In this document: positions 7,085-21,693 of the stretch, one piece after another
Layout: each line of letters starts with the position of its first letter
Position numbering within the stretch: position 1 is the first letter of the stretch
Source: Rhodospirillales bacterium
GTDB taxonomy: Bacteria; Pseudomonadota; Alphaproteobacteria; Rhodospirillales; Magnetospirillaceae
DNA length: 64,000 nucleotides
Direction: 5' to 3'
NCBI GenBank assembly: GCA_019455065.1
Contig: JACFNC010000016.1
Span: 38,653-102,652 of the forward strand
The notes under the pieces: generated by a model
Told to the model about the DNA's origin: nothing
Databases searched by the model: none
The model's input: only the letters and a program-made list of their open reading frames with translations
Made by a program: the position numbers and the translations under genes

Positions 7085-9931
7085 TTATCCCGCCCCCGCA
7101 CCGATGAGCACGGCGACCGGGAACTTCGCGAACAGCGCGGACGCCTCCAGCCTGGGCGCACCACGTCCGCCGCTCCTGACGGGTACCACCTCGCCCCCGG
7201 TCAGGGCGTTGACGAAAATCCGCCCCCCCGTCCCGCGGGGAAGCTCCACCTCCGAATTGCGCCATGCCGAACCCAATGGCGGGCGATCCCCGGGGTGTGG
7301 CCACAGACGGCCGACGAGCACCGGCCCCGCAACCACCATCACCTCGTCTTCGCGCCTTCGCGCGAACGCGCAGACATGCGCGGCACGAGGACCTCGCGCC
7401 GCGAGGGGTTCGTAGCTGCCACGCGAAAACAGCTCCGGGTGCCGGCGCCGCAGGGCCAAAACACGCTGGATGAGGGCGAGCTTGACGCCGCCGTCCCAGG
7501 GGTCGGCCAGCAGTTCGTCCAGGCCCGCCCGCTTCACCGTGTCAAGGAGCCGGCGTCGGGCCTCCCAGTCGACCGGTCGCCGGTTGTCCGGATCGACCAG
7601 ATCGAGTTGCCAAAATTCGGTCCCACGGTAGATGTCGGGGACCCCGGGCACCGTAAGCTTGAACAGAATCTGTGTAAGGCCGTTTACCATGCCCACCAGG
7701 GCTATGCGGCGCTGCAGTTCCAAAAAATCGTCCAGGAAGGGATTGCGACGGTTGGTTTCGGTGATGCGAACGGCGAACTCGACCAGAGCTTTTTCGTAGG
7801 TCTCGTCCGGGTGCGTCCAACTCGTGAGAAGCTTGGCTTCGCGGGCCGCCTTCACCGCCGCCTGGCCGAGCCGCTCGACGAACGCCATTGCGTCTTCCGG
7901 GGCGGCACCGGTCGGCCAGGCGCCCAGCATCGTCTGATACAGCAGATACTCGTCGTTGGCGCCCGGAATTTCACCGGCCGCCGTCGATTGCTTGAAGGGC
8001 CGGTTGAGGCGCGCCCAGCGCTCGAGGCGCTGGCGCCATTCCTCGGTCATCTCCGACAAGACGTCGATGCGCGCGCGCACGTCCTCGCCGCGCTTGGAAT
8101 CGTGCGTGGCCGTGGCCAGCATGCAGTCGGGATGGCTGCGGCGCCGGTTCCGGTTCGCTTGGTGAAAGGCACCCACCGATAACCCGAAGCGGCGCGGATC
8201 GCCCCCCACCTCGTTCAGCGCGATCAGCCGGTTGTAGCGGTAGAGCGCGGTGTCCTCATATCCCTTGGCCATCACCGGCCCGGTGTACTGCTGGAAATGC
8301 ATGGCGAAGTCGAATACGCTGCCCCGCTTGTAGAAGGCCCCGCGCCGCCGCACCAGCGACGTGTCGAGCACCGATTCCAGGAAGTCGTACACCGTGGTAT
8401 CCCCATGCGCCGTCTTGCGTGCCCGCGCCACGGCCCAGCCGATATAGCGGCGGTCCTGATCGGATACGCGGCGCGGCGTGACGTAGGTGCGATAGATCGG
8501 AAACTGCGCGGCCACGTTGCGCAGGGCCTCGCCGATGGCGTTGCGAGTGAAGTCCCGCGACGCCCAGTGGCTTCCCGCGATGGCCGCGAGTTCCGTGGCC
8601 AGCACACCCAATTCACTGGCCATCGCCTCCCGCATGACAAGCATCTTGGCATCGCAGACGTCGGTCTCGAAATCGGCGCCGTAGCCGCTGAAGACCCGGT
8701 AGACACGATCCATCGCCTCGCCCTGATCGCCGTCCAGGAACAGCCCGTTGACCTGGTTCATGAACTCGTATCCGGTCGTCCCGGCGACCGGCCAGTCCCG
8801 TCGCAGGCGCTCGTGGTGGGCCAGAATCTTCTCGACCACCAGATAGATGGGGCGTTCCTCCTGGGGGCGGTTCAACAGTTCTCCGGCGCGTTTCTGAACA
8901 CGCTGACAGTATCTGGCCGGATCATGGAGACCGTCGATGTGGTCGATCCGCAACCCCTGTACCTTGCCCTCCGCCAAGAGCCTGAAGACCAGCTTGTGCG
9001 CCGTTTCGAACAGCGCCGGCATCTCCATGCGCAGGCCGGCGAGGTCGTTGATCTCGAAAAAGCGTCGATAGTTGATTTCGTCGGCGGCGACCCGCCAATA
9101 CGCGATGCGGTAGTGCTGCGCTTCCAGGAGGCGATGAAGGGCGGTGAAGCTGCGGGGATCGCCCGGTTCACCCGCCAACCGCTCGAGCGCGCCTTCGATC
9201 GCCGCGCGCACGCCTGCCTCCTTCGCCGCCAGTTGGGCGAGCCTGGCCTTGACTTGGTCGGCATTCCGGCGGCGATCCGCCGTCTTGCTCAGCTTTGTGA
9301 GAGTGCGCAGGGTCTGCACCAGTTCGGCAAGCTTGCCGGCCGCGGGCGAGTCCGCCATTGCGTGCGCCGCCGCCGAGAGCAGCGACTGGTACTGCCTGAT
9401 GGCAATAGGCAGGCGATGTTCGTAGTACCAGGCGCTGAAACTCCCTTCGGCGGGGTCGAACCGCAGCTTGATGTCGCCGCTTTCGAGAACCTTGCCATAG
9501 TGATCGCCGAGAACCGGAACCAGCACCTTGCCGCGCAGATCACGCCGCGCGGGGCTCCAATTGATGTCAAAGAAGCGGGCGTAGGGCGAGGCTTGTCCCC
9601 ATTCCAACACGTCCAGCCACCAGGCGTTGTCGCTTCCGATACCGACATGGTTGGGGACGATGTCGAGCAGGATGCCCATGTCGTGTGCGTCAAGAGCGGC
9701 CACCAGCCGATCGAACGCGGCCTCGTCGCCTATTTCTGGATTGAAGGCATTATGGTCGACGATGTCGTAGCCGTGGGCGCTGCCGGGGCGCGCCTTGAAG
9801 ATCGGCGAGAGATAGAGGTGGCTGATGCCGAGATCGGAGAGGTAGGGGACGAGGCTTTCGGCATCCGCGAACGTGAAACCCGCGTGAAGCTGCAATCGGT
9901 AGGTCGCACGCGGTATGCGTGGTGGCGGCAC
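7085..9931 (-). CDS. treY: Malto-oligosyltrehalose synthase
   Basis: 948 residues, GH13 family. It isomerises the reducing-end alpha-1,4 link of a maltodextrin to an alpha,alpha-1,1 link, making maltooligosyl-trehalose. The N-terminal motif RATYRLQLHAGFTF is typical of TreY; the nucleophile region is GLRIDHIDGLHDP (Asp330) and the acid/base region YLVVEKIL (Glu367). The large insertion of about residues 180-290 is also typical. Translation appears to begin at GTG 9931, three bases after the malQ stop, with purine-rich GGAGGAGGGTGA upstream, so it is probably translationally coupled. TreZ, its partner enzyme, is two genes upstream. Confidence 0.96.
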   Translation of the reverse strand: MPPPRIPRATYRLQLHAGFTFADAESLVPYLSDLGISHLYLSPIFKARPGSAHGYDIVDHNAFNPEIGDEAAFDRLVAALDAHDMGILLDIVPNHVGIGSDNAWWLDVLEWGQASPYARFFDINWSPARRDLRGKVLVPVLGDHYGKVLESGDIKLRFDPAEGSFSAWYYEHRLPIAIRQYQSLLSAAAHAMADSPAAGKLAELVQTLRTLTKLSKTADRRRNADQVKARLAQLAAKEAGVRAAIEGALERLAGEPGDPRSFTALHRLLEAQHYRIAYWRVAADEINYRRFFEINDLAGLRMEMPALFETAHKLVFRLLAEGKVQGLRIDHIDGLHDPARYCQRVQKRAGELLNRPQEERPIYLVVEKILAHHERLRRDWPVAGTTGYEFMNQVNGLFLDGDQGEAMDRVYRVFSGYGADFETDVCDAKMLVMREAMASELGVLATELAAIAGSHWASRDFTRNAIGEALRNVAAQFPIYRTYVTPRRVSDQDRRYIGWAVARARKTAHGDTTVYDFLESVLDTSLVRRRGAFYKRGSVFDFAMHFQQYTGPVMAKGYEDTALYRYNRLIALNEVGGDPRRFGLSVGAFHQANRNRRRSHPDCMLATATHDSKRGEDVRARIDVLSEMTEEWRQRLERWARLNRPFKQSTAAGEIPGANDEYLLYQTMLGAWPTGAAPEDAMAFVERLGQAAVKAAREAKLLTSWTHPDETYEKALVEFAVRITETNRRNPFLDDFLELQRRIALVGMVNGLTQILFKLTVPGVPDIYRGTEFWQLDLVDPDNRRPVDWEARRRLLDTVKRAGLDELLADPWDGGVKLALIQRVLALRRRHPELFSRGSYEPLAARGPRAAHVCAFARRREDEVMVVAGPVLVGRLWPHPGDRPPLGSAWRNSEVELPRGTGGRIFVNALTGGEVVPVRSGGRGAPRLEASALFAKFPVAVLIGAGAG

Positions 9932-9934
9932 TCC

Positions 9935-12175
9935 TCACCCTCCTCCATCCAGTCGCACATGCGGCCGCTGACCCGGCGCGCATCGGTTGTCGTACAGGCG
10001 GCGCGCCAATTCGACGAGGCGCCGGTCGCCCAGCAGGGTGGCGATGTCCATGGACAGGCGGAATCGCCAGTTGGGATGCTGGTCGGTGGTGCCCGGAAGG
10101 TTGAGCTGGGTGTCGATGGCCAGCACGTCTTCGAGTTGGACCATCATCACGTCACAGGGTGTCCGGTCGAGAAAGGCATGCACCGCGTCCACCAGGGCGA
10201 CGAATTGCGCATCATCCAACCCCGCGTGAACGGGAAAGTCCTGCGGCAACAGGCCTTCGGCCTGCAACACGGCAACGAGGCGCTGGCGGTCCAACTGGCG
10301 CAGACGCCGCTCGTCTTCCGCCATTCCCGGTTGGGGGTAGAGGCCGAGCTTTTCCCTCAGTTCGAGGTCGCGGCCCCGCCAATAGCCGACCATCGACGGC
10401 AGATCGTGCGTGCCTGACGAAACCAGGGCGTTCTCGAGATAGTCGCCGGGCGACTTGAACGCGCCATCGTCCCGGCGCTCGAAGACGAACAGGCGATACC
10501 CGAAGATCCCTTTCTCGAACATCCTCTCGCGAAACCCTTCGGGGACCGTCCCCAGATCCTCGCCGATGACCAGACAGCGGTTGCGCTGGCTTTCCAACGC
10601 AACGATCGCGAACAGCTCATCGACCGGATAACGCACATAGGCTCCCTGGTCGGGCGGTGCGCCGCGCGGCACCCAATAAAGACGCTGCAACTGCATGGCG
10701 TGGTCGAGGCGAAGCGCCCCGGCATGCCGCATGTTGGCGCGCAAGACGTCGATGAAGGGCTGGAAGGCGACCTCGCGCAGGGCGAGCGGATTGAATGGCG
10801 CTAGGCCCCAGTCCTGGCCGCGATGGTTGAGCGGATCGGGAGGCGCCCCCACCGTCACTCCCAGCGCCAGCAGGTCCTGACGGGCCCAGGCCTCTCCCCC
10901 ATCGTCGGCAATGCCCACGCCCAAATCGCGATAAAGCCCGATCGGCATGCCGCCTTGCCGGCAGGTCGCCGCGACCGAGGCGAGTTGCACCTCGGCCTGC
11001 CATTGGAGATACCAGAAAAATTCCACCGCCTGCCGGTGGGCGCGGGCGAATTCGGCGACCTCGGGGGTTTGCGGGCGGCGGAATGCCTCTGGCCAATGGC
11101 GCCAGTAGCCGAGATGCGGGTCGCGGCGCAGAAAATGCTCCTGCAGCGCCTCGAAGGTCGCGAACAGCTCGGCCGCCCGGCCGCCCTCGCGCTGGAAGGC
11201 GCGAAAAGCCTGTCCACGGTCCGACACCTCGCCACCATCGTCGCCCAGATGGTGGCGGGCGAAGCTTTCGTAGACGGCCCTCAAGACGGGCATCTTCTGC
11301 TGCGCCACGCCCACGTAATCCACACGCTCGCGCCCGCGCACCTCCGCGAGTCCCCGGGCGAATTGCGGGTCGGATAGCATGGCGCGGGCCTCGGGACTTT
11401 CGGCGAGATCGGGCAACGCCTCGATGTCGAGGTAAAGCACGTTCACGAAGATGCGGCTCGACGGAGAGTAAGGGCTATACCGCTCCGGCCGGCTGGGAAA
11501 GAGCGCGTGCAGCGGATTGACGCCTATGGCGGCGGCCCCGAGTTTCGCCGCCCCTTCGGCCAGCGAGCGCAGATCGTGGTAGTCGCCCATGCCCCAGTCG
11601 TTCGCCGACCGCAAGGCATAGACATGCGCGCTCAGGCCCCACAACCGGCTTCCCTGTAACAGTTCGGCTGGCACATAGGCGCGGGGCGGTGCAACGATCA
11701 CCAGCGTTTCGGCCGAGGCCTCGCCGTTCTCGACTCGGAGCCGGTGATACCCGGCCGGCGGCATGGCCGGCAACGTCAGGCGGCGACGGACGCGCGGGCC
11801 GTCCGCCAAGTCTCGCCAACCGTCCTCGGGCAGGTCGGCGGGACGGAAATCGCCGCGGTGGACAATGCCGATCTCTTCGTCCAGAGACCATTGGAAAAGG
11901 TCGCCTTGGCGATTCGCGGCCAAGCTGAGGACCAGTTCGGGACGGCCGCCTTCCGTCCACACGACGACCGGCTCCAGCCACCGTCGCCACGGATCATCCT
12001 CGATCCGGCGCAGCGACCGGGCGAGGGCTTCGCCGGTGTCCGCGGCGATCCCCATGGCGTCCACAAAGGCGCGCTTCGTGTCCGGGGATACCACGCGCCA
12101 CTCGCCGAAAAAATCCCACCATCCGTCTTCGACGCCGAGCGTTCGCGCCAGCGTGTCGAGATCACCCGCCGCCAT
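9935..12175 (-). CDS. malQ: 4-alpha-glucanotransferase (amylomaltase)
   Basis: 746 residues, GH77 family of the longer type with an N-terminal beta-rich region of about 160 residues. It disproportionates short maltodextrins, making longer chains plus glucose. Catalytic signatures are GALRLDHAMQLQRLYW (Asp491), LVIGEDLGTVP (Glu539) and SSGTHDLPSMVGYW (Asp591). ATG at 12175 follows GAGGGGGGTGA, 12 bp after treZ. In this operon it would recycle short chains left by GlgP, GlgX or TreZ into chains that TreY, GlgE or GlgP can use. Confidence 0.96.
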   Translation of the reverse strand: MAAGDLDTLARTLGVEDGWWDFFGEWRVVSPDTKRAFVDAMGIAADTGEALARSLRRIEDDPWRRWLEPVVVWTEGGRPELVLSLAANRQGDLFQWSLDEEIGIVHRGDFRPADLPEDGWRDLADGPRVRRRLTLPAMPPAGYHRLRVENGEASAETLVIVAPPRAYVPAELLQGSRLWGLSAHVYALRSANDWGMGDYHDLRSLAEGAAKLGAAAIGVNPLHALFPSRPERYSPYSPSSRIFVNVLYLDIEALPDLAESPEARAMLSDPQFARGLAEVRGRERVDYVGVAQQKMPVLRAVYESFARHHLGDDGGEVSDRGQAFRAFQREGGRAAELFATFEALQEHFLRRDPHLGYWRHWPEAFRRPQTPEVAEFARAHRQAVEFFWYLQWQAEVQLASVAATCRQGGMPIGLYRDLGVGIADDGGEAWARQDLLALGVTVGAPPDPLNHRGQDWGLAPFNPLALREVAFQPFIDVLRANMRHAGALRLDHAMQLQRLYWVPRGAPPDQGAYVRYPVDELFAIVALESQRNRCLVIGEDLGTVPEGFRERMFEKGIFGYRLFVFERRDDGAFKSPGDYLENALVSSGTHDLPSMVGYWRGRDLELREKLGLYPQPGMAEDERRLRQLDRQRLVAVLQAEGLLPQDFPVHAGLDDAQFVALVDAVHAFLDRTPCDVMMVQLEDVLAIDTQLNLPGTTDQHPNWRFRLSMDIATLLGDRRLVELARRLYDNRCAPGQRPHVRLDGGG

Positions 12176-12187
12176 TCACCCCCCTCT

Positions 12188-13975
12188 TCAGGAAAGAAAC
12201 CAGGCCACCGACCAGCCCGGCAGGCCGCCGCGCAGGTCGTGGGTGGCGAACAAGCCCGCCCCGGGCGGCGAAGGCAATGCCGCCGCCGGCCCGGGCCCCA
12301 GGTTGGCTTGCAGCGTCAGACGGCTACCGTCGCCCATCCTCCAAGCGACCAGAATACAGCGTTCGCCGGTCTGCCGATAGCCGTCGGCCCGCGCGCCGGC
12401 GAGGCGGGGCACCACGTAGCGGCCGCGCAACGCGAGCAGGTTCCGCGTGTAGTCCAGCCACTCGCGATGGAGGGCCACGCCCATGTCGGCCCAATTGAGC
12501 ATCGACGCCTCGAAGGTCGACGGCTGGACCGGATCGGGAATGCGCTCGCGTGCTCGCTCGTCGCGGAATTCCGGAAAGGAGGCGAATTCGCGCCGCCGTC
12601 CGTCGCGCACCTGTCCGGCCAGCGGCTCGTCGAAATCGCAGAAATACAGGAAGGGCTGCGGCGCCGCCCATTCCTGCCCCATGAACAGCAGCGGCGGCGA
12701 CGGCGCGAGAAGAAGAACGGCGGTTGCCGCGCGCACCGCCTCCGGCGAGGCCAGGGCCGTGATGCGCTCGCCCATCGCCCGGTTGCCGATCTGGTCGTGA
12801 TTTTGCAGGAACGAGACGAAGGCGGTGGGGGGAAGATGGCCGCTGACCTCGCCGCGCGCCCGCCCGCCGCGGTGCGCGGAGGCCTCGCCCTGGTAGGCGA
12901 AACCTTCGGTCAGGACTCGCCCCAGCCGGTCCATCGCGTGATCGACGTAATCGGCGTAGTAGCCGCCCGTCTCGGCGGTGGTCAGCACATGCCAGACATG
13001 ATGCGCGTCATCGTTCCATTGCGCATCGTACAGCGTAGGCCCCAGCAGCCGCGCCGCGTTGTCGTCGTTTTCCAGCACCAGGTGAACATGGCGTTCGCCG
13101 CCGATCTCGGCGCGAACCGTGCGGGCCAGCTCGGTCAGGAAAGAGGGATCGGAATCGTCCATGATGGCGTGCACCGCGTCCAACCGCAGACCATCGAAGT
13201 GGTATTCCCGCAGCCAGTAAAGGGCGTTCTCGATGAAGAACTCGCGGACCGTGCGGGAATGCGGGCCATCGAAGTCGATCGCCTTTCCCCAGGGCGTATG
13301 ATGGCGATCGGTGAAAAAGCGCTCGGCATAGGCGTGCAGGTAGTTTCCCTCCGGCCCGAAGTGGTTGTAGACCACGTCCAGAAAGATCATGAGACCCCGC
13401 GCATGCGCGGCCTGCACCAAACGCTTGAGATCCTCGGGCCGTCCGTAGCCGCTGTCGGGTGCGAAGGGAAGCACCCCGTCATAGCCCCAGCCACGCTTTC
13501 CGGGGAAGTCGGCGACCGGCATCAGTTCCACCGCTGTCACCCCCAGCGAAACCAGATAGTCGAGCCGCTCCTCGACGCCGGCGAAGGTGCCGGCCTCCGT
13601 GAAGGTCCCGACGTGCAGTTCGTAGATTACCGCCTCCTCCCAGGGGCGGCCGCGCCATTCGGCATCCGTCCATTCGAAGGTCAACGGATCGACGACCTCG
13701 CTCGCCCCGGCGACGTCGTCGGGTTGGAACCGCGAGGCCGGGTCCGGCACCTTCAGGCCGCCGTCGATGCGGTAGAGATATCGGCTTCCGGCGTGGGCCT
13801 CGTCGCACATCGCCTCGTACCAACCGTCATCGCTTGGCTGCATCGGCTTGACGCGCTCACCGAGACCGGTGGCAAGGCACAACTCGACACGCGCGGCGTC
13901 GGGCGCCCACAGTCGGAAGCGTACGCCCCCCGGGACGACCTCGGCCCCGAAGGGCAGGCGGCGACGTCTCCTCAT
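12188..13975 (-). CDS. treZ: Malto-oligosyltrehalose trehalohydrolase
   Basis: 595 residues from the chosen start, the usual length for the family. It releases free trehalose from the maltooligosyl-trehalose made by TreY. An N-terminal beta-sandwich (LPFGAEVVPGGVRFRLWAP) precedes the GH13 barrel with GLRLDAVHAIMDDSD (Asp266), HLVLENDDNA (Glu302) and FLQNHDQIGNR. The frame stays open for 172 further codons upstream, but those overlap glgX and read as non-family sequence; the ATG at 13975 has a strong ribosome site (GAGGAGGGAGG, about 8 bases upstream) and gives exactly the family N-terminus. It begins 35 bp after the glgX stop. Confidence 0.95.
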   Translation of the reverse strand: MRRRRRLPFGAEVVPGGVRFRLWAPDAARVELCLATGLGERVKPMQPSDDGWYEAMCDEAHAGSRYLYRIDGGLKVPDPASRFQPDDVAGASEVVDPLTFEWTDAEWRGRPWEEAVIYELHVGTFTEAGTFAGVEERLDYLVSLGVTAVELMPVADFPGKRGWGYDGVLPFAPDSGYGRPEDLKRLVQAAHARGLMIFLDVVYNHFGPEGNYLHAYAERFFTDRHHTPWGKAIDFDGPHSRTVREFFIENALYWLREYHFDGLRLDAVHAIMDDSDPSFLTELARTVRAEIGGERHVHLVLENDDNAARLLGPTLYDAQWNDDAHHVWHVLTTAETGGYYADYVDHAMDRLGRVLTEGFAYQGEASAHRGGRARGEVSGHLPPTAFVSFLQNHDQIGNRAMGERITALASPEAVRAATAVLLLAPSPPLLFMGQEWAAPQPFLYFCDFDEPLAGQVRDGRRREFASFPEFRDERARERIPDPVQPSTFEASMLNWADMGVALHREWLDYTRNLLALRGRYVVPRLAGARADGYRQTGERCILVAWRMGDGSRLTLQANLGPGPAAALPSPPGAGLFATHDLRGGLPGWSVAWFLS

Positions 13976-14010
13976 CGGCAGCACCTCCCTCCTCACGCCG
14001 CGGCGTTCGG

Positions 14011-16137
<2,127 letters not shown>

Positions 16138-16219
16138 CGCCGGGAGCCTCTGGCATGGAATTCCGAACGAGGCGCCCGCTTGGACGCCTGGTCATCCCCC
16201 TGAACGAGACGGGCCAACG

Positions 16220-18413
<2,194 letters not shown>

Positions 18414-18430
<17 letters not shown>

Positions 18431-21400
18431 CCGCCCTCGCCTCCTCGCCTTCCATCAGGCTGATCACGCCCCGCACCGGCACCGGCAGCCAGTTTGGCCG
18501 GTTGCCCGCCTCGTACCGAATTTCGTAACAGGCCTTTTCGATCAGAAACAGGTGCAAGAGCCTCCTGGCCGCCTCGGGATCGGCGGGCAGGGATGGGCAC
18601 CCCTCCATGGCCGACATATATCCGGCGAGAAACGCCCGCGCCGCCCGTTCCTCCCAGTCGCGGGCAAACGGCAGAATCTGGTCTATCGTACCCGGCCGCA
18701 CGGTGTCGATGCGCAACAGCGTGCTCCATGCCGCATAGTTGAAAGAGCGCAGCATCCCCGCGACGTCGCGCAGTGGCGAGTCCTTGGCCCGGCGCTCCGC
18801 CAGGGGCCGTTCCGGTTCGCCCTCGAAATCGATGATGTAAACGTCGTTCTTCACCACCAGTACCTGACCGAGGTGGAAGTCGCCATGCAGCCGCGTCTTC
18901 ACGGCGTCCAACCGACTTGGCACCGTTTCGGAGATGTGCCGGACGACGCGGTCGCCATGCTCGATCAGCCATTCCGCCTCCGGAAAGGCCGCCGTGCGGA
19001 TCGCCTCCAACGCTCCCTCGGCCTGTTCTCGCGCCCGCCGCTCCCAGGATTGCAGGTCGAGCGCGGTGACGGGTTCGGGGTCGAAATCGGTATCGCCGCC
19101 AAGGCTCAAAGCCCTGTGCAATTCTCCGGTGCGCGCCCCCATCGTCTCGATGAAGACCAGAATGTCGCGATGGGCCCCTGCCTCGATACGGGCTCGCACC
19201 TCGTCGGCCGGCAGCAGGCCGCTTTCGTCGAAAAAGCGCTCGAGATAGTGCGTCACCCACGCCCAGGCGTCGCCCTGATTGGACACGTAGCCGTGCAGTG
19301 AGGCGATGGTGGTGGGCCGCCCGGTGCCGTTCACCGCCGTCGCCGCGCCCAGCAAGGGCGGAGTGTTGGGGTATTTGGCGATATCGGTCAGGAAATAACC
19401 CATCTCGATCTCCGGGTTGATACCCTCCTCCGGCCTTCGCAAGACTTTCAAGATGGCCTGGTCGCCGATGACGACCGACGTGTTGCTCTGTTCCGCGGTC
19501 AATCGCCGCACGGCCGGCCGGACATCGAACGTCAAGTTGGCGATGGCCTTGGTGCGAAAGAAGCTGACCGAACCCTCGCTGCCGGGCACCGTGCGCTCCT
19601 CGCGAATGGCCTCCAGCATCGCCAGGGCGAAGTCGTCGTCCACCGTGGCATCGTAAATTGCGCCCATCCGCGCCCCGCGTCGGACCATGGCCACCACCGC
19701 CGACGGCACGCCGGACGTCATTTCGTCGCCCTGCTGGTCCCATGCCACGCCGACGGGCAGGAAATAGGTGCGCATGCGGCCGTCCTCGCGCCGCACCATG
19801 ACCATTGTCAGGTACCAGCTGCCATCGCCCATCCGCAAATCGGCGTAGCGGCTGATTTCGAGCGAGGAAATCCCCGCGTTCTTGTCCGCGTACCATCGCT
19901 GGCTGCGCAGGAAGCGCGGCAGGACCTCGGTTTCCAAAGCGCGGCGTGACTGTCCGGTCAACATACCCGGCGTTCCCTCGCGAATTACCAATGTCACGAA
20001 CTCCTCGACCTGCGGCGGAGCTTCGGCGTGCCAGTCCGGCGCATCGGTCTCGCTGGCGAGCAAGAACCAGTAGAAGCCGTAACCCGGCAGGGTGAGAAAA
20101 TACGGAAGTTCGCCAATCGGCGGGAACGCGCTTTGGCCGGTCAGTTCGACCGGAACCCGCCCGCGAAACTCGCCGAGCATCAGTTCGACCCCCTGCGCCG
20201 AACGCGCCAGATTGGCCACGCAGAGAATGGTTTCGCCCTCGTACTCGCGGAGGTAGGCGAGGATTCGGCGATTCGGCGGATACACGAATCTCAATGCTCC
20301 CCGCCCGAACGTCTTGCGCGATTGACGCACCGCGATCAGCCGCTTCATCCAGTTTAGCAGGGAGGACGGGCTGCGCAGTTGCGCCTCGACGTTGACGGCG
20401 TGAAACCCGTACACCGGATCCATGATCGGCGGCAGATAGAGAGTGGCTGGATCGGCACGCGAAAAGCCGCCGTTGCGGTCCTCCGACCACTGCATCGGCG
20501 TGCGCACACCGTTACGGTCGCCAAGAAAGAAGTTGTCCCCCATCCCCAGCTCGTCGCCGTAATAGATGATCGGCGTTCCCGGCATTGAGAGCAAAAGGCT
20601 GTTCATCAGCTCGATCTTGCGGCGGTCATTGTCCATCAGCGGCGCCAGGCGCCGGCGGATGCCGACGTTGATGCGGGCCCGAATGTCCGCCGCATAGGTC
20701 GTCCACAGATAGTCGCGCTCCCGGTCGGTCACCATCTCGAGGGTCAATTCGTCGTGATTGCGCAGAAAGATGGCCCACTGGCAGTTGTCGGGTATCTCCG
20801 GGGTCTGGCGCATGATGTCCGTGATGGGGTGCCGATCCTCGCGGGCGATGGCCATGAACATGCGCGGCATGAGCGGGAAGTGAAAGGCCATGTGGCATTC
20901 GTCGCCCTCGCCGAAATAGGGCAATACGTCCTCGGGCCATTGGTTCGCCTCGGCCAGGAAAAAGCGGCCGGGATGGCTGGCGTCCAAGGCCGCGCGCAGG
21001 CGTTTCAGGACGGCGTGCGTTTCGGGCAGATTTTCGTTGTTGGTCCCCTCGCGTTCGCACAGATAGGGGACGGCGTCGAGGCGCAACCCGTCAACACCCA
21101 GATCGAGCCAGAACCGCATCGCCTCGATCACCTCGCGCACGACGCGCGGGTTGTCGAAATTGAGGTCCGGTTGGTGCGAGAAGAAGCGGTGCCAGTAATA
21201 GCCCTGGGCCACCGGATCGAAGGCCCAGTTGGAACGCTCCGTGTCCGTGAAGATAATCCGCGTGCCCTGATAGCGCTGGTCGCTGTCGCTCCAGACGTAA
21301 TAGTTCCTGGCGGCCGAGCCAGGCTTGGCGCGCCGCGCCCTCTGGAACCAGGGGTGGATATCCGAAGTGTGGTTGATGACGAGTTCCGTCAGAACGCGCA

Positions 21401-21683
21401 GGCCCCGCTCATGGGCCTCGCGGACGAAGCGGCGGAAGTCGCGCAGCGTGCCGTAGGCGGGATGGACGCTGCGGTAGTCGGCGATGTCGTAGCCGTCGTC
21501 ACGCAACGGCGAGGGATAAAAGGGCAGCAGCCAGAGCGTGTCGACCCCAAGGTGCTGAATGTAATCGAGCTTCTGGCACAGGCCGCGGAAATCTCCGACG
21601 CCGTCGGCGTCGGAGTCGAAGAAGGCCTTCACGTGGAGCTGATAGAAAACGGCATCCTTGTACCACAGGGGATCGGCGGTCAA
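18414..21683 (-). CDS. treS: Trehalose synthase-maltokinase fusion
   Basis: 1089 residues combining two enzymes of the GlgE pathway. Residues 1 to about 545 are TreS (GH13), which interconverts trehalose and maltose: [20 protein letters not shown] (Asp203), [13 protein letters not shown] (Glu245), [13 protein letters not shown] (Asp311). Residues about 560-1089 are a maltokinase (Mak/Pep2) with an aminoglycoside-kinase-like core: [13 protein letters not shown] (933-942) and YIIDFEGEP (949-957). The product is maltose 1-phosphate for GlgE. Start is TTG at 21683 with GAGGAG six bases upstream, ten bases after the glgE stop. TreS-Mak fusions are common in bacteria using this pathway. Confidence 0.96.
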
Positions 21684-21693
21684 TTGGCGCTCC

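Noticed and set aside
8297..10417. A 706-codon plus-strand open frame opposite treY and malQ
   Set aside because: It spans the junction of two certain minus-strand genes and shows no domain motifs.
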